The notes beneath the pieces were generated by a model. It was not told the DNA's origin and ran no database searches. It was given only the letters and a program-made list of their open reading frames with translations. A DNA stretch of 64,000 nucleotides from an uncultured Lachnospiraceae bacterium. Its GTDB lineage: Bacteria; Bacillota; Clostridia; Lachnospirales; Lachnospiraceae. The translations under genes were made by a program, and so were the position numbers. Positions 35,366-44,584 of this stretch are shown here, one piece after another. Where the stretch lies: assembly GCA_947599905.1 (NCBI GenBank), contig CANQFR010000001.1:31062-95061 (forward strand), in the 5' to 3' direction. Each line of letters opens with the position of its first letter. The first letter of the stretch is position 1.

Positions 35366-36151
35366 TCATCTTCTGCTCTTCGGCTTCACAACGTGAAGAT
35401 ACGTCTGCCCATTCACAATCTCCCTGCCAAACACGCCGATTGCCTTCGCCTTGAGCTTTTCACAGGCTACATCTATTTCATTGCGGCAATGCGGAATGAA
35501 CACGAACAGCTCATTGTGCGCACTTGACCTTATGTAAAGCCCAATCCCGACCTGGACAAGCTCCCTCTGCATGAGCGCAGAAATCGCCTTGCCGTCATGG
35601 AACATCATCGCCACGTCACCGCCATTCCTCGCAAGCGTGACCTGACCCATGGAAATGCTGGAACGGTTTCCTGCGTGCTTCTCAATGACAGGATACCCCA
35701 TGATTCCCGACTCCGCAAGCACGGAATAAAAATCACTGGTGCGGCGAAACCATGTCCTGTCAAAAACCTTGTCGATATCCGTACCCCAAAGGTTCTCACA
35801 CACCACACGGAACATGTCCTCGTCCTGCACCGAAAGAACCATCACAGGATACAGCGTGGAGCAAGGCATATCCACGCCCTTCACCCACTCCTTCCAAGTC
35901 GCCGAAACAACACGCTCTGCAGACTCCCTCTGGGCGAACGACATCAGGTTCTCATCACGCCTTATCACCTCTTCCATGATTGCTGAAAAACGTGCTAAAT
36001 CTGGAAACCCGAAGCCTAACTCAGCAAGCTGGTTCGCCAAAGGAACAGCCGCATACTTGCCTCCCTTGTTAAAAGTCACGTTCAATACAAGCTTGCTACC
36101 CTTCCTCCCAAAGGAAACAAGGTACTTTCCGCACAAACTCTTACTCGCCAT
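35366..36151 (-). CDS. Unknown protein, possibly related to the next upstream gene
   Basis: 261 residues. The N-terminal ~70 residues (GKYLVSF..., VTF..., PLANQLAELG, then a helix ending IxRDENLM) resemble in order and spacing the start of the 36171 product (DGLYVRLSF..., FVTQLKELG, helix ending ILHDPEKYL), suggesting a tandem duplication. No known domain or membrane segment. A GGCAGGCG-like site precedes the ATG. Confidence 0.66.
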   Translation of the reverse strand: MASKSLCGKYLVSFGRKGSKLVLNVTFNKGGKYAAVPLANQLAELGFGFPDLARFSAIMEEVIRRDENLMSFAQRESAERVVSATWKEWVKGVDMPCSTLYPVMVLSVQDEDMFRVVCENLWGTDIDKVFDRTWFRRTSDFYSVLAESGIMGYPVIEKHAGNRSSISMGQVTLARNGGDVAMMFHDGKAISALMQRELVQVGIGLYIRSSAHNELFVFIPHCRNEIDVACEKLKAKAIGVFGREIVNGQTYLHVVKPKSRR

Positions 36152-36170
36152 TTAAAACGCCTGCCTTTCT

Positions 36171-37115
36171 TTATTCCCTTATCTGCAACACCATATTCCT
36201 TGTCTGGGCGGCCTTTAGGAAGTCCCTGCCAGTTCCGTAAACCGTCTGCGTTGAAAGCCCTCCCTTTCCAGTCATGGCTGCAAAGAAGCCGTCAAGGGAA
36301 GTGCTGAACACACGCCCGTCCACCATTATCCCATAAACGCACGCCCCTCCACCCGGAGTGTCCACTATCGACAGCTTGCTGGCGCCTGGATATAGGATCC
36401 TGAAAAGTTCCTTCGCCATGGAAGCGAGCGACTGTGGATTCAGCTTGTAAGACCTTAACTTTGCAATCACCACACACCGCTTCAAGTCGCCGCCTATGTT
36501 CATCGCAAGCACATGCCTGCACGCAAGGAACACATCATTATGCATGCACTTGTCAAACATGTCCATCGGCATTATAAAAACGTCCTTGCAAAACGCATGG
36601 CTTACGCACCCGTCCGACACCCACTCTGTCGAGCCGTCCAGCCTGGACGTATAATCCGTGACCGCAAGCCCTCCGCTACCCCTCGCTATTTGGTACAAGG
36701 CTTCACCATGCTTAAATACCGAACTCAGGTACACCGCATCCAGAACCTTTACGAAATACAACTCAATGAAACGTGAATATACCTGTGGATCTATTACTGA
36801 CAGCATCTCAAGTATGTTCGTGTCATGCCTCTCGACTATGTACATGGAAGCTGCGGTCATACAGCACTCCCTGAAATTACCACGCTTCTTCGCCTCAGAC
36901 CCGTTCAAATACTTCTCAGGGTCGTGAAGAATCGCACGCTTGAAATAATCGCAGAAATCACGTGTCACAGAAAGCTGACCCAATTCCTTTAGCTGCGTCA
37001 CAAAATGAACGCATATATCAGTGCCGCACTTATCCGTCACATACATCCTAAACAGATGGTCTTCCTGCGAAAACGAAAGCCTTACATACAAACCATCCTT
37101 TAACTTAGTTATCAT
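36171..37115 (-). CDS. Unknown protein, possibly related to the 35366 product
   Basis: 314 residues, soluble, with nine cysteines that are not arranged as obvious metal sites. The N-terminal similarity to the neighbouring 261-residue product is weak but ordered. A Gly-rich turn (DTPGGGACVYG) lies near residue 250. GGGGGT is 8 bases before the ATG. Unknown function in the helicase/primase operon. Confidence 0.66.
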   Translation of the reverse strand: MITKLKDGLYVRLSFSQEDHLFRMYVTDKCGTDICVHFVTQLKELGQLSVTRDFCDYFKRAILHDPEKYLNGSEAKKRGNFRECCMTAASMYIVERHDTNILEMLSVIDPQVYSRFIELYFVKVLDAVYLSSVFKHGEALYQIARGSGGLAVTDYTSRLDGSTEWVSDGCVSHAFCKDVFIMPMDMFDKCMHNDVFLACRHVLAMNIGGDLKRCVVIAKLRSYKLNPQSLASMAKELFRILYPGASKLSIVDTPGGGACVYGIMVDGRVFSTSLDGFFAAMTGKGGLSTQTVYGTGRDFLKAAQTRNMVLQIRE

Positions 37116-37132
37116 AAAACTACCCCCATAAT

Positions 37133-37774
37133 CTAGAAAATCACAGCCCTTGAATCAAGATAAGCACCCATGAACTGAAGCATATTGCCTACACGCATGT
37201 AAACACCGTCCGACTTAAGCCAGTACCTGTAACAAATCTTCACGTTCTTTAATGTCACCATTCGGATAAGCACAAACGCACTGGCTTCAAAATCATAATA
37301 GATTGAGACTGCATCCTTTGTGGCAGGACTCGCCGCCTCGAACTGGTGCAACTTGCCTTTAAAATAAAGATACTTCGGACTTCCAAACAAAGAGCCACGA
37401 ACCTTATACAAAATGGTATCAGCCCTCGCCTTGCACTCAGCCACGCTATCCATGTAAAGGCACTTGACGTAAAACCCCTTGCCCTTAAGCCCCTTGAACA
37501 TATCAACAGGAACGAAATTGTTTAACGTATGCCCGTAAACGCAGCTTGACTGAACTGTGCCAAACTCAATCACAGAAACAACATACTGCACATCAGGCTC
37601 CTGCTTACAAAGCAAATGGTCTTTATTAAAGCGGACATCGACATCCTTAAAAAGGCCACCATTCAACTTGATTCTAAACTGCGACACATTCGCAGGATAC
37701 CCATCACCTGTCATGAACTTGGAACTTCCGTCATAAGAACCGACCAACGGAACAACGTACCTCTTATCATCCAT
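37133..37774 (-). CDS. Unknown protein with features of the 1532-6665 array
   Basis: 213 residues. It ends LDSRAVIF and has a central LFGSPKYLYF turn, both reminiscent of the FGG turn and LREVIF/LRDMMF tails in the array more than 30 kb away, so it may be an outlying member. AGGAGGG precedes the ATG. No enzyme motif or membrane segment. The placement beside the primase gene may be chance. Confidence 0.65.
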   Translation of the reverse strand: MDDKRYVVPLVGSYDGSSKFMTGDGYPANVSQFRIKLNGGLFKDVDVRFNKDHLLCKQEPDVQYVVSVIEFGTVQSSCVYGHTLNNFVPVDMFKGLKGKGFYVKCLYMDSVAECKARADTILYKVRGSLFGSPKYLYFKGKLHQFEAASPATKDAVSIYYDFEASAFVLIRMVTLKNVKICYRYWLKSDGVYMRVGNMLQFMGAYLDSRAVIF

Positions 37775-37790
37775 ACAACAAGCGCCCTCC

Positions 37791-38606
37791 TTATTCTAAT
37801 GAGAACGTCTCGACAGCCTCACGTGAATCTGCATACCCCAATAGGATATCTCTTACATCATCCTCATCGAACCATGTCACGAAATTATCCATATCCTTAC
37901 AATGCAGCTTCTCGCCGCCTATTTCCACCTCGCCGCCAATAAAACGCAGCATTGTTGACCCGTAAGGCACATGCCAATAGTTCTTATCGAACCTACTGAA
38001 AGCCCTCCGTCCAGTCCTATCATCATCAGGAATGCCAAGCACCTTCCTAAATAATTTAAGATACTCACACTTAATTTCAGAGACTGAAGAACCCATGGTC
38101 GCTATGGCTGGAAGCCCGATTGAGCGCAGGCTAAGGCAGTCGAAAATTCCCTCGACAAGTATTACAAAACCATTATACTCACGCCAAGACAACTCATAAG
38201 CCTGTGCAAAATTAAAAAATAAGCACTCCTTACTAAAGAACGGTGATGGCGTCGTCACATACCGCTTCTGATCGGGATAGTACCCAACAAAGGCGCAAAG
38301 GTTTCCACCATGATCTTCTATTGGAACTATATACCTCCCGTTCAAAAGAAAATTATCCTTATCAGACACAAGGCCAAGCTCCCTGCGCATGATTCCAAGC
38401 TCCTCGCCGGAATCTATCTGGCAAGTTCCAATATTCATCTCCTCGAACAAATCCCTGTGTGCCTTATCTGGATACCCCCTTAATTCACACAGGACTTTCA
38501 CATCATCCTCAGAATACCTTGACTTTATATTCCTGTACGCCGTCTCAAGTTCCTTAACGCACTGCCTGTAATATGGGAACACCTGTGACTGCGGAAACAT
38601 CGCCAT
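37791..38606 (-). CDS. DnaG-type primase core with Toprim domain
   Basis: 271 residues. The segment GRYIVPIEDHGGNLCAF...GYYPDQKRYVTTPSPFF is the DnaG N-terminal catalytic subdomain. It is followed by a Toprim fold: VEGIFDCLSL (catalytic Glu, near residue 150), GLPAIATMGSS, and the acidic IPDDDRTG with a later KDMDNF. It would make RNA primers for the element's polymerase. It lacks the CHC2-type zinc finger that usually begins DnaG and any helicase-binding tail, so it is a minimal primase. The N-terminal ~70 residues are helical and may replace the zinc finger. It is in the RecD2 operon. Confidence 0.85.
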   Translation of the reverse strand: MAMFPQSQVFPYYRQCVKELETAYRNIKSRYSEDDVKVLCELRGYPDKAHRDLFEEMNIGTCQIDSGEELGIMRRELGLVSDKDNFLLNGRYIVPIEDHGGNLCAFVGYYPDQKRYVTTPSPFFSKECLFFNFAQAYELSWREYNGFVILVEGIFDCLSLRSIGLPAIATMGSSVSEIKCEYLKLFRKVLGIPDDDRTGRRAFSRFDKNYWHVPYGSTMLRFIGGEVEIGGEKLHCKDMDNFVTWFDEDDVRDILLGYADSREAVETFSLE

Positions 38607-38628
38607 GAATGAACACCACCTTAAATCT

Positions 38629-39120
38629 CTATTTCATAACGAAAACTATGTACGAAAGGAAAACAATTAACGGAAGAACAAACAATACACACCTTCCTTT
38701 CGGATTCTTCACCGACAACAGAGTCAAAGCCTTTCCTCCCGGCCTCTTGTAATAAACCGGGGTCTCCCTCGGCGGTTCTGGGCACATTCCCGGATACATT
38801 ATTGTTCCTACAGCGAATGCCACATCCGGAAGCCTTACCTTCACCTCATACACATTTCCATTTACCTTGTACTGGTAAAAAGCAGTACGGCGCAATATCT
38901 GCCTTCCCCTCTTCACTTTCGTGACTGGCGTTACATGAGCCAGTACCCCCTTAGCTACATGACCCATATTCGACCAAAGCATTATCTTCCTTCTTCCACC
39001 GCTTAGTATAAACCCGGCAGAATAAAGAACGGCCTCCAGTATGAAAACAACAAGGGCAAGAACAAGGGCTACATAAAACCCTCCCTTAAGCCCAAGCGCA
39101 GCCTTCCATGTCCCAAACAC
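38629..39120 (-). CDS. Small membrane protein, DUF3592-like layout
   Basis: 163 residues from a GTG with GGAGGG 7 bases upstream. One transmembrane helix lies near the N-terminus (about residues 16-38), a second at the C-terminus (about 143-161), and between them is a soluble beta domain with QYKVNGNVYEV and a PVYYKRPGG strand. This helix-beta domain-helix plan resembles DUF3592 proteins. Function unknown. It directly follows the helicase gene. Confidence 0.7.
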   Translation of the reverse strand: MFGTWKAALGLKGGFYVALVLALVVFILEAVLYSAGFILSGGRRKIMLWSNMGHVAKGVLAHVTPVTKVKRGRQILRRTAFYQYKVNGNVYEVKVRLPDVAFAVGTIMYPGMCPEPPRETPVYYKRPGGKALTLLSVKNPKGRCVLFVLPLIVFLSYIVFVMK

Positions 39121-39123
39121 ACG

Positions 39124-42100
39124 TTAGCCCTCCTTGCCACACAAATAATCGCCTATCGTAAGCACGTTAGCCCCTGCGACAATACCCCTCGCTATTGAGA
39201 TGGCTGAATTCCTATCCTGGCCTACGTTGCCAACAGCATACACCTTCTTAATTCCACGGGTGAACTCCGTGTAGAGCATATTCCTTGATAAAAACCCTGA
39301 AGCCCTTACCAATCCAACAGGGCAAACAACTATTGGATACTGGCTGCCCTGGAGTTTATGCACTGTTCCAGCATAAAACAGGTTGATTTTCGACAGGTCT
39401 TCCCCATACAATTCGTACCCGAAATTAAGCTGTGAATTCATCTGCCTCTGGCATCTGTAAAGGATATTGAAAGGCATATCCTGCATATAGTCGTAATACT
39501 CTACCACCACGAAATATGCGTTATCCTTACCGACCCAAGTTTCATCCTCACGCATATTATCAGGATAACTGAACCCAGCTGGAACTGAGCCTACCTCGTC
39601 CTCTATCTTCACATTCGTCGCATTCACTATTGCAACAATACGGCCTACATCGCCATTACATACCCCAAAACCGTACACCTTTTGGAACGTTTCATAATCC
39701 TCAGTGGTATACCACTGCATTGAATACATATTTGAATTATGAATTACCTTGTCGCCTATCAAGTACTTCTGATAGTCATCAAAGGACTTCACGGCGAACG
39801 TCTTGGAAAAACCTGTAGCCTTATTGAACATTGGCTGTAGAACCTTATTGAGCTGGATTGCACCCCAGTCATACTTCGCAGTACTGACAGGCGTTGCGAC
39901 CTGAATGTCGTCCGAGCCATACCCCTGCTTTATAAGCCCTGAAACGATTTCAGCAACCTTATGCTTCAAAACTTCCTCACTGCAAGGAACAAGCTCGAAA
40001 TCTCCGCCTGAGCGCAGCATCGCCCAGTCATCCTCGGAACTATGATTGTTTATCAAATCTGCATTCATCGTGATTTCAGAGCCGCTCGCCGCCCTCTTGC
40101 TTACCGCAAGGTACTGGCACGGCATGAACTTAAGCAGGTTCAGGAACGGCATGCCCTTCCCAATGGGCGAAAGCTGATGGACATCGCCGAACATATACAC
40201 CCTTGAGTTTGAATCAAGACGTTTCACCACCTTGTAGAGCAAATCGACCGTCACCATTGCCATTTCGTCGAAGATGTAATACTGCTGGCCAAGCCCGGCC
40301 TCATTCCTTTCCTCCGTGAACAGGCTCTCATCCGCAGTCCATACCCTGAACAACGAATGCATGGTCTTCACTGGCTTCTTCACTACCTCCTGCAACCTTT
40401 TCGCTGCCTTGCCAGTTGGGGCTGCAAACTTCACATCCCAATCAGGACAAAGCTTGCCGATGCAGTATACGAAACAGGCAGAAACGGTCGTCTTGCCACT
40501 TCCTGCGGAGCCTGCCACGCAACCAGAATTATGAACTAACAAATGCACACTCTTCCTCTGCTCAGGCTCTAGCTTAAAGCCTACAACCCCTTCATATTCA
40601 TCAATACAAACATCTATATCTGCGTCCTTAAGGCCGGACTCCTGCTTAGCCATTTTCAGGAAGAAGTCAAAAATCACAAGCTCCTTACGGAGCAATGACA
40701 CTGAAGTGACGTACCCGGCAAAAGTTACCCCAAGACCTACCTCTATGTACTTATCCAGCGCAGACCAAAGCTCCTTACCATACAAATACGCTGAATAAGT
40801 GCCATGAGTATCTTTCTTAAAATCAGACCAAGGATAATTGAACACCGTGTTCAGATAATGCAGGCAATTCTCCCTTACCGTATCCGAAACAAAAGTTCCC
40901 ATGGTGGTACACTTCTCATACTTCAACTTCGTGATTGAAACGCCTACCCCGTGCGCCTTGTTGTCCGCAAGAACGCACATGGTGTCATTTACCCCTGAAT
41001 CCATGACGTATGCGTTCAGCATCGCCACGCTCCGAAGCCCACCCTGCGCCTTGCCCATGCACTGAGCCACAATATCCACGTCCTGGAATGACAAATTTGA
41101 AATCACCTGGATCGCATAGGGGTCTGAATTGAGCAATTTACTAAGGCTTATTCCCTCTTTCAGACATAGATCACATACATCCGAAAGCGATACCCCTGTG
41201 ATAGCTGAAATCATTCCAGCGTAAAACTTCTCAGGGCTTCCAAACGCCACACGGCAAAACTGCATATACCGCATCGGAAGATTTACCTTCTCACCACGGA
41301 GCATATAACCAATGACTTCCTCAAAGTCATCTATCAGCATAAGACGTTCAGCCTCTCCAGAACCCTCGAAATTACCAAGGTACTTCTTAAGTAGAGTCCT
41401 CCCTGTCATGCACTTTCCAGTCGGCTTATTATGCATCGTTGAAAGCACCTTACCAGCCAGCTCCGCAATGCAAGGCTCAGGCTTGTCCAAGTCAAGTGCA
41501 TACCCCTCACGAAGCTGCTTCTTAAACGCCGCAAGCTTCGCCTCAGCACCATACAAAACTTTCTCAAGTTCCTCGTACCTCCTGGTATCCACTGAAACTT
41601 CACACCTTGATTCCTTCGTAAAAGGCTTAGCCGCCACAGGCCTCGTTGCGTCCGCAACCTCCTCATACTTTTCAACTGGAACTGTATACGGCAATGTCGC
41701 CGAACAACGCCTCAAAGACAGAAGCTGCGCACCCCTCGCAATCACACCACTCTTTAGGGCTTCCTCAAAGGCTTCCGACAACGGAGTGCCAGTACCCAAG
41801 TCTCCAGACCTAAGTACATCCGCATGATACGGCTCTATTGACCATATATCACCATTTTTACCGAACTTAAACAACGTCAAATAATTTGACTTCTGCTTCG
41901 TGCCACAGCGCAAAGTACCCATGACCCTTACGAAATCGCCTACCGAACAACCGTCCAGATACACGCACACCTGACCGTTCACAGCAACGTATGAATCACA
42001 CACACCGTTCATTCGAAGATATGCCTCGTCCTTGGAAAACCCAGCCGCAAGCACATCCAATGAAACAAAATCGCCGCCATTGCAGGACACATTCTGAAAC

Positions 42101-42207
42101 AGGTTTCCCGGCCTCTTCAATATGTTAGTTACCTTGCCTATAAGCTCCGTACCCTCACACTTATTAAGCACTTGTACGAAGCCTACCAAATCTATTGACT
42201 GTAGCAT
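39124..42207 (-). CDS. RecD2-like SF1B DNA helicase
   Basis: 1027 residues. The C-terminal half has Walker A GSAGSGKTT (near residue 570), APTGKAAKRL (motif Ia), DEMAMV (Walker B, near 646), GDVHQLSPIGKG (motif III), a central 1B-2B region and VHKLQGSQ...LYTEFTRG (motifs V/VI). This set defines RecD/RecD2 5'-3' helicases. The N-terminal ~300 residues begin with an OB-like segment followed by helical repeats as in RecD2. Such helicases unwind DNA during repair or transfer. Given the GGGGTA motif it is also the best candidate for a polarity-sensing helicase, which is inference. It is driven directly by the promoter at 42230-42258 with a ~15-nt leader. Confidence 0.92.
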   Translation of the reverse strand: MLQSIDLVGFVQVLNKCEGTELIGKVTNILKRPGNLFQNVSCNGGDFVSLDVLAAGFSKDEAYLRMNGVCDSYVAVNGQVCVYLDGCSVGDFVRVMGTLRCGTKQKSNYLTLFKFGKNGDIWSIEPYHADVLRSGDLGTGTPLSEAFEEALKSGVIARGAQLLSLRRCSATLPYTVPVEKYEEVADATRPVAAKPFTKESRCEVSVDTRRYEELEKVLYGAEAKLAAFKKQLREGYALDLDKPEPCIAELAGKVLSTMHNKPTGKCMTGRTLLKKYLGNFEGSGEAERLMLIDDFEEVIGYMLRGEKVNLPMRYMQFCRVAFGSPEKFYAGMISAITGVSLSDVCDLCLKEGISLSKLLNSDPYAIQVISNLSFQDVDIVAQCMGKAQGGLRSVAMLNAYVMDSGVNDTMCVLADNKAHGVGVSITKLKYEKCTTMGTFVSDTVRENCLHYLNTVFNYPWSDFKKDTHGTYSAYLYGKELWSALDKYIEVGLGVTFAGYVTSVSLLRKELVIFDFFLKMAKQESGLKDADIDVCIDEYEGVVGFKLEPEQRKSVHLLVHNSGCVAGSAGSGKTTVSACFVYCIGKLCPDWDVKFAAPTGKAAKRLQEVVKKPVKTMHSLFRVWTADESLFTEERNEAGLGQQYYIFDEMAMVTVDLLYKVVKRLDSNSRVYMFGDVHQLSPIGKGMPFLNLLKFMPCQYLAVSKRAASGSEITMNADLINNHSSEDDWAMLRSGGDFELVPCSEEVLKHKVAEIVSGLIKQGYGSDDIQVATPVSTAKYDWGAIQLNKVLQPMFNKATGFSKTFAVKSFDDYQKYLIGDKVIHNSNMYSMQWYTTEDYETFQKVYGFGVCNGDVGRIVAIVNATNVKIEDEVGSVPAGFSYPDNMREDETWVGKDNAYFVVVEYYDYMQDMPFNILYRCQRQMNSQLNFGYELYGEDLSKINLFYAGTVHKLQGSQYPIVVCPVGLVRASGFLSRNMLYTEFTRGIKKVYAVGNVGQDRNSAISIARGIVAGANVLTIGDYLCGKEG

Positions 42208-42229
42208 TTAACTTTCACCTCTCAAAGAC

Positions 42230-42258
42230 ATTATACCATTTTTCCAAGGAAAAGTCAA
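42230..42258 (-). promoter_or_regulatory. Consensus sigma-A-type promoter
   Basis: Minus strand TTGACT (42258-42253), 17-base spacer, TGG TATAAT (42235-42230). It starts the long operon of the helicase and primase genes, just after the terminator at 42271-42308. Confidence 0.9.
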
Positions 42259-42270
42259 GAGGACTTACAG

Positions 42271-42308
42271 AAAAACTTCGGCTGGAAACAAGAAATATCC
42301 CAGCCGAA
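42271..42308 (-). terminator. Strong intrinsic terminator
   Basis: Minus strand TTCGGCTGG and CCAGCCGAA form a perfect 9-bp stem with a 14-base loop, followed by GTTTTT. It ends the polymerase-to-lysozyme transcript. Confidence 0.92.
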
Positions 42309-42315
42309 AGAACCA

Positions 42316-44022
42316 CTACTTTAATACCCTACTGAACACACTTATTATTGAATACACCAGCTTCCAGAGCCAGCCAGTTAAAATGAGTACCCCTCCGAAT
42401 ATCCATAGCAAAGATAGAATTATGATATCCATATGGGATACCGTCTTCCTTTCGCCATCCTTCGACATGTGCCCGAACTTAAAAGTTGCCTCATTATCGT
42501 AAACAGCTGCCTCAAACTTTCCAAGAGATATGATTGTAAGCAGACTCAAACCTAAAGGGTTCACCTTATCGAACGTGTAACACACATACAGCAACAGCCC
42601 ATAAATCACGGCGAAGATTGCAAGTGCGGTAGCGATACCCCTCATGATTTTTATGAGAGTGGCAACAATACCGCCGTCCTCTATGTTATCCTCCCACTGC
42701 CTTAAGGATTCAAGCTCATTCTGATTGAGGTTCTGAAGATTTGCCTCGGCAATAATGGATGATAGGTCGACTTCGCTTAACTTTGCGAATGTTGAAAGCC
42801 TTGCCTCGTCAAAGGCCCCAGAATTATATAACTGCTTAACAACTTCAGAACTAAGAGTCGTAGGCACAAATGAACTTAATTCCTTTCCACTAAGCAATTC
42901 AAACACTGCCTCTGCATACATATATCTTGCGGAATTCTGAACCAACCGGGGACGTTCAAAAGCCCTATGAAAAAACAACCCCCATATTGCAGGGCTTCCA
43001 GATAAACACTCAGGTTGACTATCCATACTACTGATTGAAGTTATACTTTTAAGTGCTGTTAAAGGCAATGCTGTAAAAGTATACTGTGTCGTAGTTTCAT
43101 CCTCTCCAACACTAATCGTAGAGGAACTTATATCTGAAAGCCTTATACAGCTAAATGTTGAAGAACTAAGAAACGGATTTTCTCCCTCAACATACTGTAT
43201 AGTAAACGGGCCGTCATAATCCCTATAACTTGTATCGCTATAAAAAAATCTACTTGAATCAAATGAACTACAATTAGTAACCAAACCTTTCATATCTAAG
43301 CTTAAAGTAGCATAATCTGCCGACCAAAGAATCTGCTTAGTATAACTTACATTTTTTGCTACATCATATATCTGCGCTAATACACTAGGGTTAACTTCTA
43401 TCTTTACAGCTTTATTAGAAAATAGTTCCAGCTGTAAAAACGATAACTGATCTGGTAACTGTCCAACAAGCGTTTCATACTCTGATGTAGTTGCTTCAAC
43501 TCTTACGCTATGCTTCTTACCACTTTCATCTGTTTCAGTTATATCAACATACACAGTACCCTTAATTCTTTTTAATGGATTGGATGCCTCCAAATTTCTT
43601 ACATACTCTGATTCAGCAATACGCCGTTCAAAAGACCATTGAGCAAGACCAATACCATCCCCACTGCCACCTTCTATTGCATCTAAATTTAACTTAGACT
43701 CACTACAAAAATTACCACACAAACCAGCTGCCATTTCATCCGCATGTGAAATACCAGCAGCTTGAGCCATTGACTTAATACTTGCATATACCTGTACAAG
43801 TACCTCTATATCCACGGTATCTTCTTTGACAGTTAAACCATGCTTGGCACAAGCTTCTACAAATCCACTCTTTAATTGATCTATACTCACATCTGCAGTA
43901 GTGGAACCAGCAACCTCGCTCGAACCAGTATCACCACTTGCATAGACATACCCCATGTGGCTTGCGAAAGCAAGCGCAAAGGCAAGCACGAAACCAAGAA
44001 TACTCTTAAAATACCTTCTCAT
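42316..44022 (-). CDS. Membrane-bound peptidoglycan hydrolase with phage-lysozyme domain
   Basis: About 568 residues from the ATG at 44022, 10 bases after AGGAGG; a GTG at 44031 abuts that site. There is an N-terminal signal sequence. A lysozyme-like domain lies near residues 75-135, with GNFCSESKLN...GIGLAQW, in which the Glu after CS is the expected catalytic residue. A long middle region follows, then at least two transmembrane helices in the last 110 residues. Such wall hydrolases open peptidoglycan for secretion or conjugation machines (VirB1-like role). The middle (about 43000-43880) is clearly richer in A/T and lacks the GGGGTA motif, so it looks imported. Confidence 0.82.
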   Translation of the reverse strand: MRRYFKSILGFVLAFALAFASHMGYVYASGDTGSSEVAGSTTADVSIDQLKSGFVEACAKHGLTVKEDTVDIEVLVQVYASIKSMAQAAGISHADEMAAGLCGNFCSESKLNLDAIEGGSGDGIGLAQWSFERRIAESEYVRNLEASNPLKRIKGTVYVDITETDESGKKHSVRVEATTSEYETLVGQLPDQLSFLQLELFSNKAVKIEVNPSVLAQIYDVAKNVSYTKQILWSADYATLSLDMKGLVTNCSSFDSSRFFYSDTSYRDYDGPFTIQYVEGENPFLSSSTFSCIRLSDISSSTISVGEDETTTQYTFTALPLTALKSITSISSMDSQPECLSGSPAIWGLFFHRAFERPRLVQNSARYMYAEAVFELLSGKELSSFVPTTLSSEVVKQLYNSGAFDEARLSTFAKLSEVDLSSIIAEANLQNLNQNELESLRQWEDNIEDGGIVATLIKIMRGIATALAIFAVIYGLLLYVCYTFDKVNPLGLSLLTIISLGKFEAAVYDNEATFKFGHMSKDGERKTVSHMDIIILSLLWIFGGVLILTGWLWKLVYSIISVFSRVLK

Positions 44023-44081
44023 TACAAACACCCTCCTGTCAAAGCCAAATTTATGCCCAACAAGAGGGCATATGACATACC

Positions 44082-44582
44082 TTACATATCGTCCGTTATT
44101 ACGTACCTTCCCTTTGCAGGAATGAACGTGTCAAGGACACGTGCAGCCATGAAGCTAGGCAAATCACGCCTGCCGTCGCATACATGCCCTACATTGCTGT
44201 TAAAACTCCATGCGTCCTCGTCAACCTTCTTGAACATGGCACGAACCTGCTTCCCAAGCTCCATATCATATTTTAAAAATAGGAACTTAGAACCAGGCTC
44301 GACCATGGCAAGGTAATTTTCGAGCTTCATCACAGTCCAAGGATTGTTAACCTTCCTGATTTCCTCTATTACCTCTGTCAACTGGCGGCAGGAGAAGCCG
44401 ATACCCCAGTTAAGGCAGTTAAGCTCCAGCTTGTTATTGTAAACATTTGCACCGTACACATGCATGCCGCCCTTGATCGCACCCTTAAGGGTTTCCGCAT
44501 CAATACTCTCCATTGCGCCGTCATTAGTATCAAAAACTATTGCACTGCTGCCGTCCGAAGCATACGCAGTTATGAAAAACAT
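44082..44582 (-). CDS. Unknown small protein
   Basis: About 166 residues from the ATG at 44582 with GGAGG 10 bases upstream; a GTG at 44588 overlaps the upstream stop. It starts with a short hydrophobic strand, not a full signal peptide. No motif recognised. It lies between a membrane protein and the lysozyme gene, so it may belong to the same envelope-associated module. Confidence 0.66.
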   Translation of the reverse strand: MFFITAYASDGSSAIVFDTNDGAMESIDAETLKGAIKGGMHVYGANVYNNKLELNCLNWGIGFSCRQLTEVIEEIRKVNNPWTVMKLENYLAMVEPGSKFLFLKYDMELGKQVRAMFKKVDEDAWSFNSNVGHVCDGRRDLPSFMAARVLDTFIPAKGRYVITDDM

Positions 44583-44584
44583 AA

